Shown here: positions 6,278-9,909 of the stretch, piece after piece
Position numbering within the stretch: the first letter of the stretch is position 1
Layout of the letters: the number at the start of each line of letters is the position of its first letter
Assembly: GCA_964607865.1 (NCBI GenBank)
Contig: CAZSLZ010000122.1
Coordinates: 1-9,909, forward strand
Reading direction: 5' to 3'
Source of the DNA: CAZSLZ01 sp964607865
GTDB taxonomy: Bacteria; Vulcanimicrobiota; JAJTBE01; CAZSLZ01
DNA length: 9,909 nt
Notes under the pieces: generated by a model
Databases searched by the model: none
What the model was told of the DNA's origin: nothing
What the model saw: only the letters and a program-made list of their open reading frames with translations
Position numbers and translations under genes: made by a program

Positions 6278-7432
6278 ATGATTGAATATTTTCCTACTTA
6301 CCTTTTGCAAATTGAGATTCCTTTTGGCATAACCCTGCTTCAGCTGATTCTGGGCGGGGTAATTGTTGGTTTATTAATATTAATTGGAATTACCATGGGA
6401 AAGAAAAACAGGAGCGCCAAACGTGAAAAGGCTCTTATTGAAATTATAAAGGCCAGCCAGGAATTAGGGACCACCGCCAGTATTGACAGTGTTTTGAAAA
6501 TTGTGGTTAATATGGTCAAGAATCTATTCGAAGTGGGAACCGTAGTAGTATATTTGAAGGATTCTGAACGTCCCGAGGAAGTTATTTTGAGAAAAAAAGC
6601 GTTTCTAACCCCTCACGAAGAAGCTTTTCAGGATTTTAACCCTGATGTTACCAAATCGGTAATTGGTAAGGTTGTAATGGATAGAGAGGCTGTTCTGTTC
6701 AAGGATTTTTTCAATGAAGAAAGAGATGAGGTTATTGAAAAGGCAAAAGGTTTGAGAGCTATGGCTATTGCCCCCCTGCTCTTTGAGGAACAGGCTCTGG
6801 GGGCTTTGGTTATGAGTTCTACCAACACCGACGACTTTGACCTTGACGAATTTGAGCTTTTTAAGATATTAGCGAACCAGGCTGCGCTGGCTATAAGAAA
6901 TGTTCAGCTGCAGCAGGAAACCAAATTGCTTGCAATCACCGATTCTTTATCTGGCCTGTTTACCCATGGTTACTTTCAGGAAAACCTGCAGAAGAAAATA
7001 AATGAAGCTAAGTATTCAGAACCTCCGCATCCTGTTTCTCTGATGATTCTGGACGTGGACTTCTTCAAAAAAGTAAATGACAACTACGGGCATCCCCAGG
7101 GCGATGCATTGTTGAGGCAGCTTGGGGGTATCATTAAACAGCATACCCGTCCAGGAGATATTGTCTGCAGATACGGCGGTGATGAATTCACCATAACCAT
7201 GGTGGGCGCCGATCGTATTCAGGCTGTGCTGCTGGCTGAGAGAGTCCGTCAGGCCGTTGAGGAATATGAATTTGTGCTGGGCAGCAATATCGTTCATATT
7301 ACCATATCCGGCGGTGTTGCTTCTTTTCCCGAAGATGCCGGGGTGAAGAAGGAGCTTGTGGAAAAGGCTGACCAGTCGTTGATAGATTCGAAACAGAAAG
7401 GGCGAAACAAGATATGCTTCGCCTCTCAATAA
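6278..7432 (+). CDS. Membrane-anchored GAF-GGDEF diguanylate cyclase
   Basis: This 384-residue protein should make the second messenger cyclic di-GMP from two GTP. I chose the ATG at 6278, since GGGAG at 6267-6271 is six bases before it but touches the in-frame ATG at 6272. One membrane helix (about 18-40) is followed by a basic stop (GKKNRSAKREK), then a GAF-like sensor domain (about 55-208, ending in the typical FELFKILANQAALAIRN) and a GGDEF domain (about 215-382). The signature GGDEF is intact at 300-304, and the metal and substrate residues around LDVDFFKKVND (258-268) and YGHPQGD are present. RPGD at 291-294, five residues before GGDEF, is the inhibitory I-site, so product feedback is likely. 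The family LYxAK near the end reads LIDSK here, a small deviation. The GAF ligand is unknown. It is flanked by terminators and so is probably transcribed alone. Confidence 0.93.
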   Translation: MIEYFPTYLLQIEIPFGITLLQLILGGVIVGLLILIGITMGKKNRSAKREKALIEIIKASQELGTTASIDSVLKIVVNMVKNLFEVGTVVVYLKDSERPEEVILRKKAFLTPHEEAFQDFNPDVTKSVIGKVVMDREAVLFKDFFNEERDEVIEKAKGLRAMAIAPLLFEEQALGALVMSSTNTDDFDLDEFELFKILANQAALAIRNVQLQQETKLLAITDSLSGLFTHGYFQENLQKKINEAKYSEPPHPVSLMILDVDFFKKVNDNYGHPQGDALLRQLGGIIKQHTRPGDIVCRYGGDEFTITMVGADRIQAVLLAERVRQAVEEYEFVLGSNIVHITISGGVASFPEDAGVKKELVEKADQSLIDSKQKGRNKICFASQ

Positions 7433-7434
7433 GT

Positions 7435-7462
7435 AAAAAAGCCCGGCTGCCGGGCTTTTTTT
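7435..7462 (+). terminator. Strong intrinsic terminator after the diguanylate cyclase gene
   Basis: AAAAAA, then GCCCGG (7441-7446), a CTG loop and CCGGGC (7450-7455), followed by seven T (7456-7462), make a perfect G+C stem extended by A-T pairs. It begins three bases after the stop codon. Because the A-run precedes the stem, it could stop transcription from either side. Confidence 0.95.
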
Positions 7463-7481
7463 ATAACAGGCTGTTTTTTTA

Positions 7482-7529
7482 TTGACAAAGAGCAAAACCC
7501 ATGGCAAAATCTACAAAAAGGAGAAGGTT
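7482..7529 (+). promoter_or_regulatory. Probable mutL promoter and ribosome site
   Basis: TTGACA at 7482-7487 is a perfect -35 box. After exactly 17 bases comes CAAAAT (7505-7510), four of six matches to the -10 consensus. Transcription would begin near 7517, and AGGAG at 7519-7523 stands six bases before the mutL TTG. The location right after a strong terminator makes an independent promoter necessary. The same TTG could be misread as the gene's start codon. The short leader of about 13 bases is a weak point. Confidence 0.5.
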
Positions 7530-9368
7530 TTGGGTAAGGTTATAGTACTTGAAAAATTAGTTGCCGATAAAATTGCTGCCGGAGAGGTCGTTGAACGGCC
7601 CGCGTCGGTGGTCAAAGAACTTCTGGAAAATTCCCTGGATGCAAAGGCGACTCATATTGAAATACATCTTTCAAAAGGTGGCCACGAAGAAATTCATATA
7701 ATTGACAACGGGCATGGCATGTCCGGTGACGATGCCCTTATCGCAATCAAGCGGTTTGCCACAAGCAAAATAAAGGAATGGGAAGATATTGCCAATCTTC
7801 ATACATTCGGGTTCAGGGGTGAAGCTTTGCCCAGTATTCTTGCGGTATCACGGACAGAGATACAGACCAGGGAGAAAGATTCCGAGACCGGAACCCTGAT
7901 TGAAATCGAGGGAGGGATTGTAGAGGAAACCAGGGATACCGGCTGTCCCCAGGGAACTCGGATAAAAGTAAAGGATATCTTTTTTAATACGCCTGCCCGG
8001 CGGAAGTTCCTGAAAAGCCCGTCGGCAGAAACCGCCCACGTAGTGGGTATTGCCCAGAAACTATCTCTGGTAAACCCGGATTGTGGCTTCAAGCTCACCT
8101 CTAACGGGCGGGAAATTTTTAATTATCCCCCCAATATGAGCATAAAAGAAAGAATTCTCAATATATGGGGTTTACCTCTTGATTATGAAATAATTCCCAT
8201 CGAAAATGAAAGTTCCAGTGTAAGAATCTCCGGGTTTATCTGTAAACCCGATAAACTGAAATCTCACCGTTCTTACCAGTTATTCTTTGTGAATAACCGT
8301 TTCGTAAAGAATCCCATGCTCAACCAGGCAGTGGCAGAGGGGTTTTCTCCATTGCTGCAAGCGGGTAAATTTCCCATGGCTCTTATTTTTGTAGATCTTC
8401 TGGGCGAGGAAGTTGACATTAACGTTCATCCCAATAAAATGGAAGTTCGTTTCTTTAAACCCGGCGAAATATTCAGGCTTGTAAGGGATGCCATAAAAAG
8501 AGAGCTGCGGAGCTTTGGCTATGATACCGTACTACCCGAAGCTGAAACCCCGAAGCAGTTATCTGAGGAATTACTGCAAGCCAGGGAAGTGGTAAAGGTT
8601 GTACAAAGGCCGGCCGAAAATTTGAACTCCCGTCAATATGATTCCAATGTGAAACTGGTTAAAACCAGTTATTTTCGTGGCGATAAAAAAGTCAGGGAAG
8701 ACAGGTATGAATACACTCCGGTTCTGCCCATGGATGTGGAAATTCCTTCACTGAACTCAATTAAGCCAAGAAGCAGCCAGATGGTGTCAATGGAGACCGG
8801 GTTCCGGGCTCTGACTCAGATTAATAAAACTTACATAGTAGGGCAGATGAAGAATGAAATCTGGGTTATCGACCAGCATACTGCTCATGAAAGAATAAAC
8901 TACGAAAGGCTGAGTCATATGGGAAAAGATTTATCCCGAAAGCAGTCGCTGATGTTTCCCCATAATATAGAACTGCCCTCAACTCTATTCAATTTCCTGG
9001 CAGATAAGAAAATGGAGTTTGAGGAAATCGGTATAGAAATAGAGCCTTTTGGAAAAAATACATATCTGGTAAGAACAATTCCATTCGGGTTTGATAAATT
9101 GGATAACGAAGAAACACTCCACAGTATTTTTGAGGAGGTCGCCCAGGGGCAACCCTATACCAACCTGGAAGCTGTAATGGATAAAATAAGGGCTACAATT
9201 GCCTGTAGAGCTTCAGTAAAAGCCGGCGATGAGCTGAGTATCGATGAGATGAATGCCATTGTGGAAGAGTTCATAAAAATGGATTATTCTTCCTATTGTC
9301 CTCATGGCCGTCCCGTGGTAATAAAATTATCCGGCGAACATTTTGATCGCATGTTCCACCGGATGTAA
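7530..9368 (+). CDS. mutL: DNA mismatch repair protein MutL, endonuclease type
   Basis: MutL links mismatch recognition by MutS to strand removal. The frame is open from a TTG at 7482, but I start at the TTG at 7530 (612 residues): AGGAG is six bases before it, and the protein then reads (M)GKVIVLEKLVADKIAAGEV, aligning with E. coli MutL one residue out of register. The N-terminal GHKL ATPase shows KELLENSLDA with catalytic Glu30 and Asn34, DNGHGM (59-64), GFRGEAL (94-100) and NTPARRKFL. HPNKMEVRF (300-308) ends the second N-terminal domain. A less conserved linker covers about 335-420. The C-terminal domain has the nuclease metal motif DQHTAHERINYE (448-459; consensus DQHA-x2-E-x4-E, with Thr for Ala), ACR (558-560) and CPHGRP (590-595). 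These indicate a strand-nicking MutL, the kind found where MutH and Dam methylation are absent. It converges with dnaJ. Confidence 0.96.
   Translation: MGKVIVLEKLVADKIAAGEVVERPASVVKELLENSLDAKATHIEIHLSKGGHEEIHIIDNGHGMSGDDALIAIKRFATSKIKEWEDIANLHTFGFRGEALPSILAVSRTEIQTREKDSETGTLIEIEGGIVEETRDTGCPQGTRIKVKDIFFNTPARRKFLKSPSAETAHVVGIAQKLSLVNPDCGFKLTSNGREIFNYPPNMSIKERILNIWGLPLDYEIIPIENESSSVRISGFICKPDKLKSHRSYQLFFVNNRFVKNPMLNQAVAEGFSPLLQAGKFPMALIFVDLLGEEVDINVHPNKMEVRFFKPGEIFRLVRDAIKRELRSFGYDTVLPEAETPKQLSEELLQAREVVKVVQRPAENLNSRQYDSNVKLVKTSYFRGDKKVREDRYEYTPVLPMDVEIPSLNSIKPRSSQMVSMETGFRALTQINKTYIVGQMKNEIWVIDQHTAHERINYERLSHMGKDLSRKQSLMFPHNIELPSTLFNFLADKKMEFEEIGIEIEPFGKNTYLVRTIPFGFDKLDNEETLHSIFEEVAQGQPYTNLEAVMDKIRATIACRASVKAGDELSIDEMNAIVEEFIKMDYSSYCPHGRPVVIKLSGEHFDRMFHRM
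9330..9363. terminator. Hairpin in the last codons of mutL, possible shared terminator for convergent mutL and dnaJ
   Basis: On the minus strand TCCGGTGGAACAT (9363-9351) pairs with ATGTTCGCCGGA (9341-9330) through twelve pairs with one wobble and one bulged G, around a nine-base loop. TAATTTTATTA follows directly, so it would serve dnaJ after its stop at 9378. In the plus direction a weaker T-rich stretch follows the stem. The T-run is broken by A, so efficiency is uncertain, and the pairing may be partly by chance within coding sequence. Confidence 0.4.
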
Positions 9369-9377
9369 TAATTCTGT

Positions 9378-9909
9378 TTATTTGCCAGTGATTGCATCCA
9401 TGATTTTCTTGAAAATACTTTTCTTTTCACAATGGAACTGAGGGCCTTCTTCAGCAAATTTGCAGAGATATTCCCGTTGTTTTTTAGAAAGCCTGGTGGG
9501 GGTAATCACCTTTATATTAATTTTTAAATCTCCTTTCTTACCGCTTCGTATATCGGGCATTCCCTTGCCTTTTAATGTAATTACCGTATCGGTCTGAATG
9601 CCTTCTTTTATATCAATGGTTTCTCTGCCGTCGAAGGTATCCACTTCCATTTTTGTTCCCAGCGCTGCATCGGCAAAACCAATTTTCAGGTCGGTAAACA
9701 AGTCCCTGCCATGTCTTTCAAAGTGCTCATGCTCTTTTACATGGATAAATATATATAAATCCCCTTCAGGCCCGCCGAACTCGCCGGCTTCTCCTTCATC
9801 GGGAATCCGGATTCTGTTTCCGTTATCAATTCCTGCGGGAACCTTTACAGATATTTTCCGTTTGTTTATTGTCTTGCCTTTGCCGTTACATTCTTCGCAT
9901 AATTCCTCG
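9378..9909 (-). CDS. dnaJ: Chaperone protein DnaJ, C-terminal part (cut by window edge)
   Basis: The frame runs from the right edge to a stop at 9378, giving 176 complete codons; full DnaJ is about 375 residues, so about 200 N-terminal residues with the J domain lie outside. The fragment opens with CEECNGKG (fragment residues 4-11), the last of the four CxxCxGxG zinc-binding repeats. Then come the two substrate-binding beta domains, with KISVKVPAGIDNGNRIRI, GGPEGDLYIFIHVKEHEHF, RHGRDL and KGKGMPDIRSGKKGDLKINI all typical. DnaJ hands unfolded proteins to DnaK and stimulates its ATPase in the cytoplasm. The zinc repeat separates it from CbpA-like proteins, which lack it. The tail after the second beta domain (from about LSKKQREYLCKFAEE) is short and ends in IMDAITGK. 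Only nine bases separate its stop from the mutL stop. Whether grpE and dnaK lie upstream cannot be seen. Confidence 0.96.
   Translation of the reverse strand, partial: EELCEECNGKGKTINKRKISVKVPAGIDNGNRIRIPDEGEAGEFGGPEGDLYIFIHVKEHEHFERHGRDLFTDLKIGFADAALGTKMEVDTFDGRETIDIKEGIQTDTVITLKGKGMPDIRSGKKGDLKINIKVITPTRLSKKQREYLCKFAEEGPQFHCEKKSIFKKIMDAITGK

Noticed and set aside
7016..7507. Minus-strand open frame of 163 codons over the end of the cyclase gene and its terminator
   Set aside because: It is antisense to the conserved GGDEF domain, crosses a strong terminator hairpin, has no recognisable protein character and is a shadow frame.
1..9909. Search by eye for CRISPR repeats, tRNA or rRNA genes, insertion sequence ends, phage genes and toxin-antitoxin pairs
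   Set aside because: None were seen; all long frames are accounted for by housekeeping or common accessory genes, and the intergenic regions are short.

Overview
The window comes from a bacterium of moderate to low G+C content (roughly 40% by eye) with strong Shine-Dalgarno sites (AAGGAGGT, AGGAGG, GGAGG) and at least two TTG start codons. A V-type ATPase in place of an F-type cluster, an endonuclease-type MutL and a GGDEF protein point to an anaerobe-like bacterium outside the Gammaproteobacteria, such as a spirochaete, a Firmicutes relative or a candidate phylum. The phylum cannot be fixed from the sequence alone.

Left part (1-4042, all minus strand): the first half of a V-type ATPase operon, read right to left as ntpF - ntpI - ntpK - ntpE - ntpC. 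This matches the start of the Enterococcus hirae ntpFIKECGABD order. NtpF and NtpE form the peripheral stalks, NtpI is the membrane stator with the essential arginine, NtpK is the ion-carrying rotor ring and NtpC joins the central stalk to the ring. NtpK keeps all five residues known to bind Na+ in E. hirae, so a sodium-coupled enzyme is likely. ntpC runs off the left edge; the catalytic A and B subunits would lie beyond it.

Middle (4043-7462): a 206-base divergent intergenic region is followed on the plus strand by a small two-helix membrane protein with a possible PH-like cytoplasmic domain, an exported ABC-type solute-binding protein with no transporter genes beside it, a terminator region with alternative pairings, and a membrane-anchored GAF-GGDEF diguanylate cyclase closed by a textbook intrinsic terminator.

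Right part (7463-9909): mutL on the plus strand, probably with its own promoter, converges with dnaJ on the minus strand, which runs off the right edge. Only nine bases separate the two stop codons, and a hairpin inside the last codons of mutL may end transcription from one or both sides.

No RNA genes, CRISPR arrays, insertion sequences or phage genes were seen. The window looks like ordinary core chromosome. The points worth a second look are start-site corrections, the Na+ signature, the orphan binding protein, and the structured 3' regions. I did not find a convincing new multi-gene system.
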